Under the pieces are notes generated by a model. That model was not told the origin of the DNA. It saw only the letters and a program-made list of their open reading frames with translations, and did not search any database. Position numbers and translations under genes: made by a program. A stretch of 38,726 nt of DNA from the NCBI GenBank assembly GCA_032718475.1, contig JAUCBJ010007464.1:1-38726 (forward strand), given 5' to 3'. This DNA is from Nemertoderma westbladi. Taxonomy: Eukaryota; Xenacoelomorpha; Nemertodermatida; Nemertodermatidae. Positions 1 to 11,699 of the stretch are shown here, one piece after another (positions within the stretch are counted from its first letter, which is position 1; every line of letters starts with the position of its first letter).

Positions 1-929
1 AAAGAAAATGAGATCTAACCTTAGATTCGCAAAGTCACAGGACATTATTTGCCTTGAGCTATTCCCAGCTCAGATGTCGTCGTACTGGGATATAAAGGGG
101 AGCTTCCTTACGCTAAATAAACGCGGTAGTGAATAAATATAGCTGTAGCCACCGCCATGGACAGAGGGAGATGTGTATATTATGCGCAATAGATTGTGTA
201 GCTGCAAACAGCTCCAACTGATTCACAGAGGGATGGCTTGGCTTGGCTTGGGGGTAACCGACCTTACCGCTGGGGGTACGTGGAGATACACGGCGTCCAG
301 AGCGACCGCGTACGTACGTACGTGTGGTGTGGATTGTGGTATTATTATGATACAGTAAGTTGTATCCCGTGTTATTATGGGGATGTTACCCGCAATGGAT
401 AAGCACATAATGGTAACGGAAAAACAATAAATTATATGGGCGGCCTGAACTACATTTATAATAGGAATTGCAATGGTTGTGAAGTGAATAGGAAGTGTTA
501 ACAAAATCTATAATTTATAATAAAATAAAATAATGAGGAAACCAATAATTAATTATTTCCATGCTGCGCAACTATTTTACTTTACAGGTTGGCCATGTTG
601 AGAAAATAAATAGATTGGAAAAATGCGAATAAATTAGTTCCGGAACACTTGAAATTTTCCTAGAATTCACATAATTGGCATCTGGATGGTGTGTCGGAAC
701 ATTCCCTAGACGCTTAATTTAATTATATACTGGAAATTCAGCCGGAAAACTCCACGAAGAACTGCAAAGTTAAAGACGACGGGATATATTGTAATTCCAC
801 TCGACTAGAAGCAAATCTAATTATTACTGAAATGGATAAAACATTTAGACTTTTACTTCTGCAGCCCCCACCCCCCCCCCCCCCCCCCCCCCCCCACCCC
901 CCCGGAGAGACTCTAGACAGACACCAGCG
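1..929. other. gene-free AT-rich stretch with short simple repeats
   Basis: I see no supported gene here. Open frames are short and unrelated to any family I recognise. The stretch holds a short run of alternating TACG/GTAC near 310-323 and a long C tract at 865-903. The antisense LINE fragment begins at about its right edge. Confidence 0.6.
865..903. repeat. poly-C tract
   Basis: A run of C of 5, 25 and 7 bases is interrupted only by two single A residues. It borders the 3' end of the antisense LINE fragment. Poly-proline or poly-glycine frames through it are artefacts of the tract. Confidence 0.95.
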
Positions 930-1605
930 GGTAAAATCAACGAAAATCCAACATAGGCGAATCTCACTATCACTCATCACATTTGCAGATCATCCGCATC
1001 TTCAAGGCCAGTGTCCTTTAAGATGCGTCTCAAGAAAGTCATGGGCTGTCCACCATGCTTATTCACTCCATGAGGCTGCCAAAGTACAAGATTATGCACT
1101 GGCTGGTCCTCACAGCGAAAGCAATGTCCTGCAAAGCGGAGGAGATTTTGTTCTAGAGTCAAGCTTGGGGGAACCAATGAGACACCTCCAATGTTATATA
1201 GTGTCTGGTTGGAGATGTGTGCATTGTACTTGACACAATGATCCCGGCGTAGCATTCTTGTGAATGTGCCATCCAGAGATTTGGTGTCCTCAGCAGTTAG
1301 AGCCCAGCATGGACTCCCGTAGAGGAGTACTGGTACTACTGCTGCTCTAAATAACCGGACCTTAAGTTTCCGATTAATTCTCGGTGACTTCCAAATCCTG
1401 GAAAGCCTATTCAATGCTGCCCATGCCTTCCCCTTACGTATCCGAAGGTCTTCTCTTCACCTGACTTTCTGATCCACCGGTACCAGCCAAGTAGCAGCAG
1501 TCATCCATAAGGCATCCCTGGCAGCTTATGCCCTTAGGATCAAACTTTACTCGATGGCTATCAAAGTTCATTGTCAAAATGTTGGTATTCTTGGAGTTCT
1601 ACATT
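930..1605 (-). mobile_element. LINE copy A, 5'-truncated C-terminal fragment of a non-LTR reverse transcriptase
   Basis: Read on the minus strand, 1414-977 encodes the region after the reverse-transcriptase palm, including LLYGSPCWALTAEDTKSLDG and RFAGHCFRCEDQPV. The same protein segment is in copy C at 21140-21600, so the two belong to one family. Similarity continues upstream to about 1605 with frame breaks (compare NILTMNF here with NVLTVNF in copy C) and downstream to about 930 in another frame. The catalytic palm is missing, so the copy is dead. A tail of this type (LDG..TRMLRR, LRFAGHC, LVLWQPHG, DTGLED) is known from a LINE family common in marine invertebrates; I do not assign the clade. 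Confidence 0.85.
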
Positions 1606-2318
1606 AAGATAATATTATTATATTAGACGAACGGAAAAATAATTAAAATTTATTTAAAGAGTCAAATAAATTGAATATAAATATTTAGTTAGTGAAGACT
1701 TTCTGTGATGGCCTCGTAAACTGTATAACGTGTACCAAATGCAACTGTAATTAATAAATTACAAATTAATATAGTTTATTTACCTTTTGTTTATCTAATA
1801 TTTTCATAGCGTGGTAACATTTGGACTCCTTGTGTTGAACCAACATCACTCGGCCGAAGGAACCCGTCCCTAAAGTTTTTATACGAACAAAGTCGTTGAG
1901 AGTTGAAGTCGACTAAAACAGAAATCATAATAAAATTATCTAGAAATATAAATATTAACTATAAATAGCTAATGATATTATTTACCGGTCTAAATTGCAT
2001 GGAAAAATCCGCATCCAATTAGATCCCTTATCATTGATTAAACAATTGGAAATGAGCTGGTTAAGTGGCACGCTATTCTAACCAAAACAATAAACAAGAT
2101 AAGATAACATGGTGGGTTACAATTTCAATGCTCGCTCGTAATCTGCTGGTATTTACTCACCTGAGAAGGATTGTCCCATCTCTTTTGAAAGTCGTCTTTG
2201 GCTCGCGCTAGAAATTCCTTTACTGCAAAAAATACACACAAATAATTATTTAGATGGTAATTATATATATATTTATATCGAAGAAAAACGAGCAAGTTTG
2301 TTGTTGCTGACTTCCGCT
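1606..2318. other. gene-free AT-rich stretch
   Basis: No coding signal was seen. The one notable item is a copy of the dispersed hairpin motif at 2056-2095, listed separately. Confidence 0.5.
2056..2095 (+). repeat. dispersed hairpin motif, copy a
   Basis: GGTTA and TAACC are separated by 15 bases and followed by AAAACAATAAAC. The last 18 bases (2078-2095) match copies b, e and f exactly. The loop has diverged from the other copies. Confidence 0.7.
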
Positions 2319-2695
2319 ATATATAGCGGTGAGAATTCACCCCCATCCACCACCCCGCCCACCACTACTGCTCCATTGTTATCAACCGCGTCGACAAATC
2401 ACATGGGGCAATTAGTTACAACAACGGCCCCTACGACCAATATTGCAAGGGCCCAACCTTTAAATATTTCTACAAACTCAAATATTTAATAATAGTCCTG
2501 AAGAGGTAATCCGAAATGCATTAACTCATTATTATTTAATTTGATTATTTTTTTCTTATTTATTAATAAAACCGTTTTTACTGTCATAATGTTAACTAAA
2601 TAATTTAATATAATTTGACTGATAATATCAATAATTTTTTTTCCGAACTCGAACTTATCGAACTCGAATTTTGATTGGTTCTCACCGCTATATAT
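2319..2695. mobile_element. small inverted-repeat element (MITE) in a TA-rich target
   Basis: A perfect 17-bp terminal inverted repeat, ATATATAGCGGTGAGAA, lies at 2319-2335 and as its reverse complement at 2679-2695. The interior (about 340 bp) has no coding potential. The right end runs into a (TA)n tract and the left end lies in a TA-rich palindrome. A TA target duplication, and so a Tc1/mariner-like origin, is possible, but the low-complexity flanks prevent proof. Confidence 0.6.
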
Positions 2696-4755
2696 TATAT
2701 ATATATATATAGACATAAATTAGTACCGGTACTGTAAGTATATACTTAGCCATAAAAAGCGAAAAAGGTTATTTTACAAACTGCATGTCATACGGTGTAC
2801 TGAAATATTAAATAATAGTCATAAAATCTATTAATTTATCTTAAAAATGTAGATATAGAATTTTATTGAGATAATAAGATGAATAAAGTAAAGATTCCCG
2901 CTAATTAAAATAACACGGTAAGATTACTGATGCATTTCACCCTAATCTTTCACAATTAATACAAAAAAGCCAATGTTAACTACTAAAATAAAATGTATGT
3001 ACCGGTATGCGAGTTTGTGGACGACATGCACTCTAATGTAGGAAACAGTTCCTTCAACTTACTACTGTAATAAGTATTTATAATGTTATTCAAATTTCCC
3101 TCCCTGATAATACGATGATGCTGCATAACCAATTATTAATCCAAATTCCTACAATTATCTCTTCAATGCGACATTCCGTACAAATATTAACTCCTATGTA
3201 AAAGTTTAGAGGATTGCATGAAAACGGAGAAGTATAGAAGTTGTGAGTGAGTAATAATCCTTCAACCCGCTTCATGTTACACGAGTACACAACGATATAT
3301 TCAACTTTATTGTAAAATTTAAAAATTTATTTTAACTGTATGTCCGTGAGACACCGTGGTTAAGGTAACATATAGATTAAAATAATATGCGGTTGAGATG
3401 TATAGGTGTAAATGGAGATCAAATTATGTTCACTTGTTTATGTTGCCAAGGACAAGTCACGTGTAGTCAAAACCACCAAAAACAGATTGGTAATCGTCTC
3501 CAACGTCATTACATAGCGTATCTGCATATTACTTTTCCTTTGCCTTTTAAACTCCTTTGCCATCATCCGTGGTTCCTCCCACTGCCTGCGTGGCTCTAGG
3601 GTAAGGTGGCGCAGCGGGCTGGGGCTCGAGGATGGGGCGGGTCTCTCGCTCACTACTTGAAATGCGGCCGAACAGTAGTACAGTACTGCCAGAATGTTTC
3701 AGTTTTAATTATTTACATCATTTCATATTTACAATAGTAGCTAGGCGCTTGATTGTTGACATATCTGTATAGGTGGTGGGCGTTTATTTACATTTTTGAT
3801 AATTAAAAGTATATCCAAGGCTTTATCTGCATATTACAAGTACTTTTTTCACTATCGACCAAGAATAAAAACCTGGCAATATTTAAAGATTTATTTTCTC
3901 AAACATATGCACATAGGATGGTAAAATTTTTCTAAACCCTTAAAATTACGGTTAAGTGGCTTAAAGATAAATGATTAATTAGAAGCACTGGAACAAGTCA
4001 AATCTTGAAGTTAAAGAAGCATTCATATTGAGTTCAACTTTACATATGTTTGTTATTAAAATTTTGTCAATTATACGTAAATATTAAATATATAAAGATC
4101 TTGGCAATGGACCTACGGACCGATAATGATTTCGGGAATCCAGACATAGTAGAGGGTATGCCTATATATCTAGTGAAATTAAAGTAAGTAGTACAACATA
4201 ATAAAACCTAATTAATATTTCACAAATTATTGAGTCACTGAATAAGTTAGTATGAAAAAACAACAACTTATTATACACCTGGCTAGCGATAATATTTTTT
4301 ACGCTTGGTAATGTTCAATTATTCATCCTAGTCCGGTTTAAATTACATACCGGTGATGTAACTTACTTTTAACTGGTAACTTGATGATTAGTTAATTAAC
4401 AAACTTTTAATATGAGTGTGTAGACACGTTACCGGTATGTGTATCGTTCTCTATTTATATTCTCTAAGTATATGTGGACAATTAATTTATACATGCAATT
4501 TATTTTGATGTAAATAAGTATATACATACCAATCACGTATGTATATCTTATTTTCGTATTTTTTTTCTCGACTTAATTTAAAATTTTAAATGGTATCTTT
4601 GTGATCTGTAGCGGAAAGAATATAAACTTTGGATCCTTGAGATGGAGTCTCCTTTAGCACAATGAAATCGTAACCGTACATATCCAATGTAAATGTATTT
4701 AAACAATGAAAACCCGAGCAAAACGGAACAAAATTTGGAAGAAAAACTACTAATT
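2696..4755. other. gene-free AT-rich stretch
   Basis: There is no supported gene. It begins with a short (TA)n run at 2690-2711. A GC-rich patch lies at about 3600-3650. The palindrome ACCGGT occurs several times (about 2726, 3001, 4350, 4432), usually within TACCGGTA. Confidence 0.5.
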
Positions 4756-4927
4756 CTGTCATGCAACCCTAACCCTAAAAGTAATGAGGCTACAATGTAA
4801 GAAATTTCATGGAATTTAATTATTCCCATTGGCCGTTCGCTTCAATAGCAGCAATATACCAAAAATTAAAAAAATATCTCATACCGGTATTGGAGTCTCA
4901 TCCTTTATGGTCAGGATTGCATGACAG
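4756..4927. mobile_element. possible 172-bp MITE
   Basis: The left end CTGTCATGCAACCCTAACC is repeated in inverted form at the right end with a few changes. The inverted similarity runs for about 35 bp, to ATGAG on both sides. There is no coding capacity. I could not find a convincing target duplication, so the exact ends and the superfamily are unknown. Confidence 0.5.
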
Positions 4928-6733
4928 TTTTAGTTAGAGATTAGCATAGCCAACTAACTGACTAACTCTAGACTAACTAACTCTCCAATAAATAAATCAT
5001 AATATACGACTAAATGTCTGAAATAAACTACCGGCAGACAGGTACTGAACAGGATTGTCAATAGGCTACCGGTAGGTGGTAACTATATAATATAGGTATC
5101 TAAGGTATCTATATATATATCTATAGGTATCTATCACTTTTTCAATGCGATCTATGTGCACCACTACGGTAACCTACCATCAGACCAAGGTTGACCTATA
5201 ACTTGAAACTTGATAGAGCCAACACCCCAATTAAATCATCCTTCAATGTTCAAATATTACCTGCATTTACCGTTTAATACAGTTAAGCAATTTACTGATT
5301 AAGCAATATATTTTAGAATCTTACCATTCTCTGTGGTGTCAGCTTTCTTGCTCGCAGTAGCTGCATTTCCCATGGCACAAGCATTAATATCAAATAACGT
5401 GCAGCAAATGAGACCAGCTTCAACACCATTGATTATACTACCAGTGTCAGTATGGTTTATGTAATATATTACGCATATAGTGGTATATTAATGGCAAATC
5501 AATGGAAGTTATTAATGAATAGCAAGGGGCAGGTTACACAATCACTAGGCCTATAATACAACGCAAAAAGACCCCATACTAAGTATACATTTATACATAA
5601 AGAGGACAAACTTACTGGGGCGACAAACTCAAAAAACAACATATATCTATGGTACCGTTACCGTTATAGTGGACATTAATTATTAACAAAATAAAAACGC
5701 AGAGGGTTCAAAATAACGCAGCGTATTTTAAGAGAGAGGGGGGTGGATGGGAGGGGGGGTGATTTTTATGATCATATCCTGCGCCGAATTTAATGGAGAT
5801 TTAAAATCTACAAGCATTTTTCAATGTTTAAGGCCATTTCATCAGAAAGGCTCCCAAAGTAAAAAAGATATGAATAAAATTTCTAAAAGTTATTGTCGAA
5901 ACATGAAAGATCTTATTATCTGTATTTTTCCTTCATCGTTAAATCCATTTTTCTCAGAATCTATTTCTATTTCTTAAACTATTCTGACTGAAAACACAAA
6001 ACGGCGCTTTTTGAGCATTCTTGTGTATAAAATGGTCGAAGCTCAATTTCAGCCAACATTGCTTTATGGCACTGGACATACATACATAATAATGGTTTGA
6101 ACCGATTCATAAAAAAAATTACACTGAATAAAACACAGCTTGAAAAATTGTTCGATAAGGTGCAGTATTTTGTATTGCCTTTGGGACAAATAATAATTAC
6201 AAACGTTTGGAGTCGCTAAATTAAATTTTAGTTACTCCTCTTCCCGTCTTCACTTAAGCAGCAATAAAAGCTAAATATTATATTATTCAGCAAATGCATT
6301 GGTATAGGTGGAGGGGTGGGGGGTAGTGAGTAGTGGATATTGTGCATCGACTCGACACCCTGTCTGCCTGTAGGCGTAGGGCCTAGTCTATTGAAATGTT
6401 AATGTTTTGAAATGTAAAATTAAATCAATCCTGGTTTTCTAATTGTGGGTGGGGGGGGGGGGGGGGGGGGGGGGTCCAAATCCAAGGTCGCTTCGCATGT
6501 TCCCTTCAGAATGAACAGGTACACATGCAACTTATACAATAATTTATTATACCGCCACAGCTATAATTTCAGTTACAACTTACAAGGTTTATTAATTTAA
6601 TGTCTATTAAATGGAAAATCTTAAAATAACGCAATTTTCATGGTTTTTGCTCAATAATAGTTGAATAACGCAAGATTTTGGAAATAGCGCGACGCGTTAA
6701 AATAACGCAGTGGTGGGAGCCCTGTACTTAAAT
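4928..6733. other. gene-free stretch with G tract and repeated AAATAACGCA motif
   Basis: No gene is supported. The short motif (A)AATAACGCA occurs near 5710, 6624, 6664 and 6703, always on the plus strand. A G tract lies at 6447-6474 and a G-rich purine run at 5733-5760. A TAGGCCTA octamer is at 5546-5553. Confidence 0.5.
6447..6474. repeat. poly-G tract
   Basis: GGGT is followed by 24 consecutive G. Such tracts recur in the window on either strand and often lie near transposon or gene edges. Confidence 0.95.
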
Positions 6734-7931
6734 GGGTCCTACTAAATACTACAAAAAGCACAAAACAAGCACAAAAAAGCACAAAAAAGTCAAGAAAAGC
6801 ACAAAAAAGCACAAAAAAAGCACAAAAAAGCACAAAAAAAGTAAAAAAAAGCACAAAAAAGTAAAAAAAAAGCACAAAAAAACATTCTCACATCAAGAGA
6901 CATGGGGGGGGGGGGGGGGGGCGAAAATATAAGAGATATTGTTACAGACACCCCCCACATACGAAGGTAACCCATACGCCTATGATTGATTAATTTGCAA
7001 TGTTCTGACCTACAGTATGTAAATAACCATAATAAATATAATAAGAAAATAAACATAATAAAACACATACAGTATAGATTAATAGCTTAATAAAACTACA
7101 GTAAATTACGATCGTGGGAAAGAACACCCAGGATCTAAGGCACTCATGGGGGTCGTTAATTAAGGTAAAATAAAATAGAATATTGACATATAAGATAAGT
7201 ACGCATGAACTCCTAAACAACATTGCAAACAATCTGGCAGTTATAGAAATTTCAAAGTATACAGTAGTGTTACAACAGCAGTGGTTAAACCCAGGCAGGA
7301 ACTGTGTTTCCAACAGACGAAGATATCGTAACCAAGGCAGTTCCGACCTAAGCGAGATTCTTGCAAGTATGACTATGACTAATATCATCATACTTGTCCT
7401 CAGACGTTATCGATCACCCACTCGAGAGGTTCGGGCAGACCGTGATGTGATAATTGTACAGTATGTCGATTTATCGGTGAATAAATTAAAGTAATTAACC
7501 AGAACGCTGATAAGTTGACATAATGTGACAATAACAAAGTCTATTACAGTATTATAAATTCTATCCTGATATTTGAATTGAACCATCTTTACATTCTGAC
7601 ATTAGCCTGATATTGCACTTGGGTGCTCGTGGTAGGGCTGTACCTATGTAAGTGCTCGTGCTGGTGCTCACTCACTGGCAGCTATATGACATGAAAGCAT
7701 ACTGGACATGTGATTATCGTTCCGGTAGCCTAGACACTACTGCACTACATGATATTGCTTCCATCATCTGTTCTATTACAAGCTCAATAAACGATCAGTT
7801 TGCTTTTTTGTGCTTTTTTTTTTACTTTTTTGTGCTTTTTTTTACCTTTTTTGTGCTTTTTTGTGCTTTTCTTGACTTTTTTGTGCTTTTTTGTGCTTGT
7901 TTTGTGCTTTTTGTAGTATTTAGTAGGACCC
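6734..7931. mobile_element. E1: foldback element with A-rich arms and 9-bp target duplication
   Basis: The element starts with GGGTCCTACTAAATACTAC and ends with its exact reverse complement. It is flanked by a perfect 9-bp direct repeat, TACTTAAAT (6725-6733 and 7932-7940). The arms run to about 6884 on the left and from about 7801 on the right. Each is a tandem series of AGCACAAAAAA-like units with interspersed AGTAAAAAAA units, and the right arm lacks about two units. The roughly 900-bp interior has no recognisable protein. A 9-bp duplication with GGG ends and long arms fits a non-autonomous Mutator-like element; the name is inferred, as no transposase is present. A G tract (6904-6921) lies just inside the left arm. 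Confidence 0.88.
6904..6921. repeat. poly-G tract inside E1
   Basis: Eighteen consecutive G lie just inside the left arm of element E1. Confidence 0.95.
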
Positions 7932-9248
7932 TACTTAAATTTGATTTAATAAACCAGATCACTACCATCACTTCTGCGTAAGGATAGATCAATGATGGGC
8001 CCATTGCTGTGTAGGAATTTAAATCGGGAGTTGCCTCGAGAGCGCTTTAATATCTTGATTTTAGTTGGGGATGCAGTTCCCCCAGCAGCAGACCTCTAGC
8101 TGTCTAGATCAGGTAGTCGGGCGCTGTAGGTAGCCGGTAGCGTAGCCTCTGCTGCATTCTAAAGATAACAGGATAATGCATTCCAATTGAGCAGAGTTTA
8201 AGCCTATGGTTAGTTTACTTCCAATACCAGTCTGCAAGTAAGTCCAGTAAACCATTACTGGTAGGCCTACTGCGTTTAGGCATTGAGAGACTCTTTCCGT
8301 GTTAGTTAATGAAATATATATATTTTCCGAGTGAGCATCGCTGTGCTGCTGTGGGTTAGTCCAGTATCGTCTGCGAATATGGGCAGTGTAAAACGTGTAA
8401 TTGTATCGTATCATCTTATATATTACTTGGAAAACATCGTTTGTACCACTGATGTACGTACGTACACATTAGTACTCCAAGGATCGGCCAAGCAGCCAAG
8501 GGGAACCCCAATCAGCCAATGTTAATGCTGTAATGTGCTTGCAGGTGCAGCCAGTTTGAACATCTCCTATGGCAAAATAATATACACTAAGTAGGCCTAC
8601 CAGACAGCCTGAAATATACATAGTATTGAATAAATTGCTAAGTTCTTACTCCTAAGAAGTGAACCATTTAACTGTAGGGGTAGGCTGGTAGGTGTAGGCC
8701 CTGTAGGCCTACTCGTGAAGGCACCCGCGGCGCTCCATTTATTGATAACAGTTTGGTGGTCTACACACTACACACGCAGTCAGACAGTCGAAGGAAAGCC
8801 TTGCTCAAGTTGCAAGTCAATGAGCACCATCTGCCAAGCTGCCATCCCACATCAGACCTCCCTGTTCTGTTGTTAGTTGACCTCGACGTCCAACATCGAC
8901 AGTTCGATCTATGATGATGGATACAAGGATCCATCCGATGATCCGTGTTGATATTGGATAATTACATCCCTGTAATTATCCAATAAAATAAGAGCCGACT
9001 TTGACTTTCTGGCTTTGTTGAGTACCGGTAACCAATTCGATAACTACCGGTAGACTGCAACTTGTTTAAGAGGATGTTGGATGTTGGATACTGATACTAG
9101 ACTGATAGCTGGACAGTCTGACAGTACTAGGTAGGCCTACCGGTACGTCAGTACAGCAGTACGTATGCCTCGAACCATAGAAGGTGGTAGCCCGGTAGGG
9201 GATTATCCTGTTTGGGGGCCTCCAAAACCAGGCAGGTTAGTAAAGGAG
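7932..9248. other. gene-free stretch between E1 and E2
   Basis: No gene is supported. It holds TAGGCCTA octamers at 8262, 8592, 8704 and 9132, TACCGGTA-type sites near 9022, 9046 and 9138, and a short GTAC run near 8455-8464. Confidence 0.5.
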
Positions 9249-9853
9249 GGGTCCTACGAATTACCCAAAAAAACACAATATTACCCAAAAAAAACACAAA
9301 AAAACACAAAAAAATACAAAAAATTACACACAAAAACACAATATTATTACCCAAAAAAAAACTACCCAAAAAGACAAAAAAAATGTTTTTCATAAACAAT
9401 GTATCTACAATAAGATTTAGGTTAATTGTAAGAAGAGTTTCACTTTTCAGTTTTCAATTTTAACTTTTTTCAAAATATTACATTTTGTTCATTTGAAGAT
9501 TCCTTTAATGACCTACTGCCACCGGCAGACCGGTTTACTGGTAAGCCTACCCACCCATAGGCCATACTGCCAGACAGCATACAAAATCAGATTTATTGAT
9601 TAATGGAAAGGAACAGGTTACAGTACCAGGCTTTTCTAACCAAAACAATAAACGATAGCCAAAGAACACAGGTTACAGTCTTATTTTTCCAACCCTATAG
9701 GATATATAAATTATTTTTGTCTTTTTGGGTAAGTTTTTTTTGGGTAATATTGTATTTTTTTGTGTTTTTTTGTGTTGTTTTTGGGTAAATTTTTGTGTTT
9801 TTTTGTATTTTTTTTGTGTATTTTTGGGTAATTTTGTGTAATTCGTAGGACCG
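9249..9853. mobile_element. E2: foldback element related to E1 at its ends, with 9-bp target duplication
   Basis: The left end is GGGTCCTACGAATTAC and the right end is its reverse complement apart from the last base. The perfect 9-bp repeat GTAAAGGAG flanks it (9240-9248 and 9854-9862). Arms of about 145 bp are built from TTACCCAAAAA, ACACAAAAAA and ATACAAAAAA units in opposite orientation. The first nine bases match E1, but the arm motif is different. The central 300 bp holds one copy of the dispersed hairpin motif (9617-9654). No protein is encoded. I infer the same non-autonomous Mutator-like group as E1. Confidence 0.88.
9617..9654 (+). repeat. dispersed hairpin motif, copy b (inside E2)
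   Basis: GGTTA, 16 bases, then CTAACCAAAACAATAAACG at 9636-9654. The upstream flank (GGAAAGGAACA) is shared with copy d at 16611, so the repeated unit is about 45 bp. Confidence 0.8.
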
Positions 9854-9864
9854 GTAAAGGAGCA

Positions 9865-9904
9865 GGTTACAGAGGCGAGTTGGGAGGAACCAAAACAATA
9901 AACG
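9865..9904 (+). repeat. dispersed hairpin motif, copy c
   Basis: GGTTACAGAGGCGAG begins the copy and AACCAAAACAATAAACG (9888-9904) ends it. It begins a few bases to the right of the E2 target duplication, so E2 inserted next to or into this repeat. Confidence 0.75.
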
Positions 9905-10194
9905 TGAGGAATGTTGTAGAATAGAAAACCAAATTTAAAACCAAATTCTGAAATTTAATTGAGAATCAACAGTCAGATGTATAGACCTACCGGAACTCTG
10001 AATAGACTGGACAGCTGGAGGCCACAAAACAGGATAGAGCCGGTGGTAGACCCACATAAACATCGATTGTGCTAGGTCAAACACAATACTGCAATATGAT
10101 ACAATGCTGCAATGGGTTCTGGTTCTAAAGGGTCTATTGCCAGATTGCCAATCTGGCTGTCTGGGGTGGGTGCGGCGCGCGGTTGGGAGACCGG

Positions 10195-11100
10195 GGGTTT
10201 GACTAAATACACCACCGACACCTTTCGCATACCACCGACAACAAAAGACACAAACCGACAGGTAAGATCGCAAACCGACAACTTCGGCAATGTTAGTAAA
10301 CTATTTCAGTACATGATTATACAATTTTTATTTCCAGTACAAATATTTATAACAAAGTATATTGTCATATTGTCCACTGTCGGGGTCGGCCTGTTGTCGG
10401 TGGTGTAATTAGTCATGATAATTTCTTTAAAATATAATACCGCCTTCATATATTAGGCCTATCTTGTTTTAAATTATTATATTGCATCGCGTAATGGTAA
10501 AAATCGTTAGTGCTGTAGTGTTTCTCATATGTCGGTGGTATATTTCTGCGGTATCCGTTCCTATACTCTAACATACAGTACAGTGCAATACACTGCCGAA
10601 ATTTATTACTTTACATACAGCTGCACATTGTGTGCAGTAATTGGTATTTACCTAAATGACGTAAAGTAAAGTGAAGGAAGGAAACAAGAAGCAACGGAAA
10701 CTCTGAACTCCTTTCTCTCTTGGATATTACAGGAAAAGAATGGTTGCGCAACACACAGATACAATCTCCCAAGGATGACCACTTCATAACTATTCAACCT
10801 TTTCTGTATCCCCATGTCAGCATGTGGTATTATATTTTAAAGAAATTATCATGACTAATTACACCACTGCACCACCGACAACAGGCCGACCGTGGACAAT
10901 ATACTTTGTTATAAATATTTGGACTGGAAATAAAAATTGTATAATCATGTAGGGCCTACTGAAATAGTTTAGGCCTACTAACATTGCCGAAGTTGTCGGT
11001 ATACTGTCGGTTTGCGATCTTACCTGTCGGTTTGTGTCTTTTGTTGTCGGTGGTATGCGAAAGGTGTCAGTGGTTGTCGGTGGCGTATTTAGTCAGACCC
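10195..11100. mobile_element. E3: element with 240-260 bp inverted arms and 9-bp target duplication
   Basis: The ends are GGGTTTGACTAAATAC on the left and, in reverse complement, GGGTCTGACTAAATAC on the right. The perfect 9-bp repeat GGAGACCGG flanks the element (10186-10194 and 11101-11109). The left arm runs to about 10442 and the right arm starts about 10834. Between are about 390 bp without coding potential. Arms carry repeated ACCGACA motifs. The arms are nearly identical except for a few indels. Two of these are TA in the left arm (10297-10298 and 10310-10311) against TAGGCCTA (10970-10977) and TAGGGCCTA (10950-10958) in the right. The 9-bp duplication and GGG ends place it with E1 and E2. 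Confidence 0.9.
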
Positions 11101-11699
11101 GGAGACCGGTACCAGCCAGGCAGCTGCAGCTACAAGGCAGCCGAAGCCAGCCTGCCAGGAAAGCCTACTTATGTTGTCAGTTGTAGCCAGGTTGGAATTA
11201 TGTCTGTATGTTGAGTTTGCTCAACATGTGTGGCGCGGATTAAGGATCCTGGCGCGTAGTGCCAGGGGCGTGTGGCGCGCATTGAGGGTCCTGGCGCGAA
11301 TATATGGATGTAGGGTTAGGGTAGGATGTAGTGTAGTGGTGCACTGGCAACACATCCCACTATACACAGATACAGCTCTAGGCCTATTTGAAATTATTCC
11401 ATAGGTTTAAAAAGATTGAAAAATTTCCGCTCGCTTCGCTCGCGTTCATACTATCAGACTGTAAGCCAGTAAGCCTGGCTGTGGACAAACGGACAGATTG
11501 AGCATGACCATTTAAAACATGATTTGTTTCAAAATTGTTTAATTGTCAGATTCTTCAAATCAATAAAACCATGATTCAGCAGAATTTCCGTGCTCGCTAC
11601 GCTCGCAATTTAATAACATCTGTATTTGAAAACAGTCGGTTTGCCTACTCTAAACACTAAATGCTGAAATGTTAAAATTTTCCTGCTCGCTTGCTCGCA
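11101..11699. other. stretch with repeated TGGCGCG and GCTCGC palindrome motifs
   Basis: No gene is supported. TGGCGCG occurs four times at 11230-11297 and again three times at 15585-15652 beyond the nest. A motif of AATTTCC followed by GCTCGCT(A/T)CGCTCGC is present near 11427, 11583 and 11676, and once more near 15428 with a change. ATTATGTCTGTATGTT is found at 11197 and 15399. The same motifs on both sides of the nest suggest a repeated sequence family that was the landing site. Confidence 0.55.

Noticed and set aside
3604-3645. tRNA A-box-like sequence TGGCGCAGCGGG followed by GGCTCGAGGAT
   Set aside because: The two boxes are too close for a tRNA or a tRNA-derived SINE, and no cloverleaf can be drawn.
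4757-4790. AACCCTAACCCTAAAA as a telomere-like repeat
   Set aside because: There are only two units, and they form part of the inverted end of a MITE candidate. No array is present.
5747-5977. 76-codon plus-strand frame
   Set aside because: It has no recognisable domain and starts within a G-rich run. It is compatible with chance in AT-rich DNA.
6651-7068. Lysine-rich and phenylalanine-rich frames at 6651-7068 and 7652-8004, and similar ones at 9148-9463 and 9603-9898
   Set aside because: These are translations of the A-rich or T-rich arms of E1 and E2, low-complexity and present on both strands.
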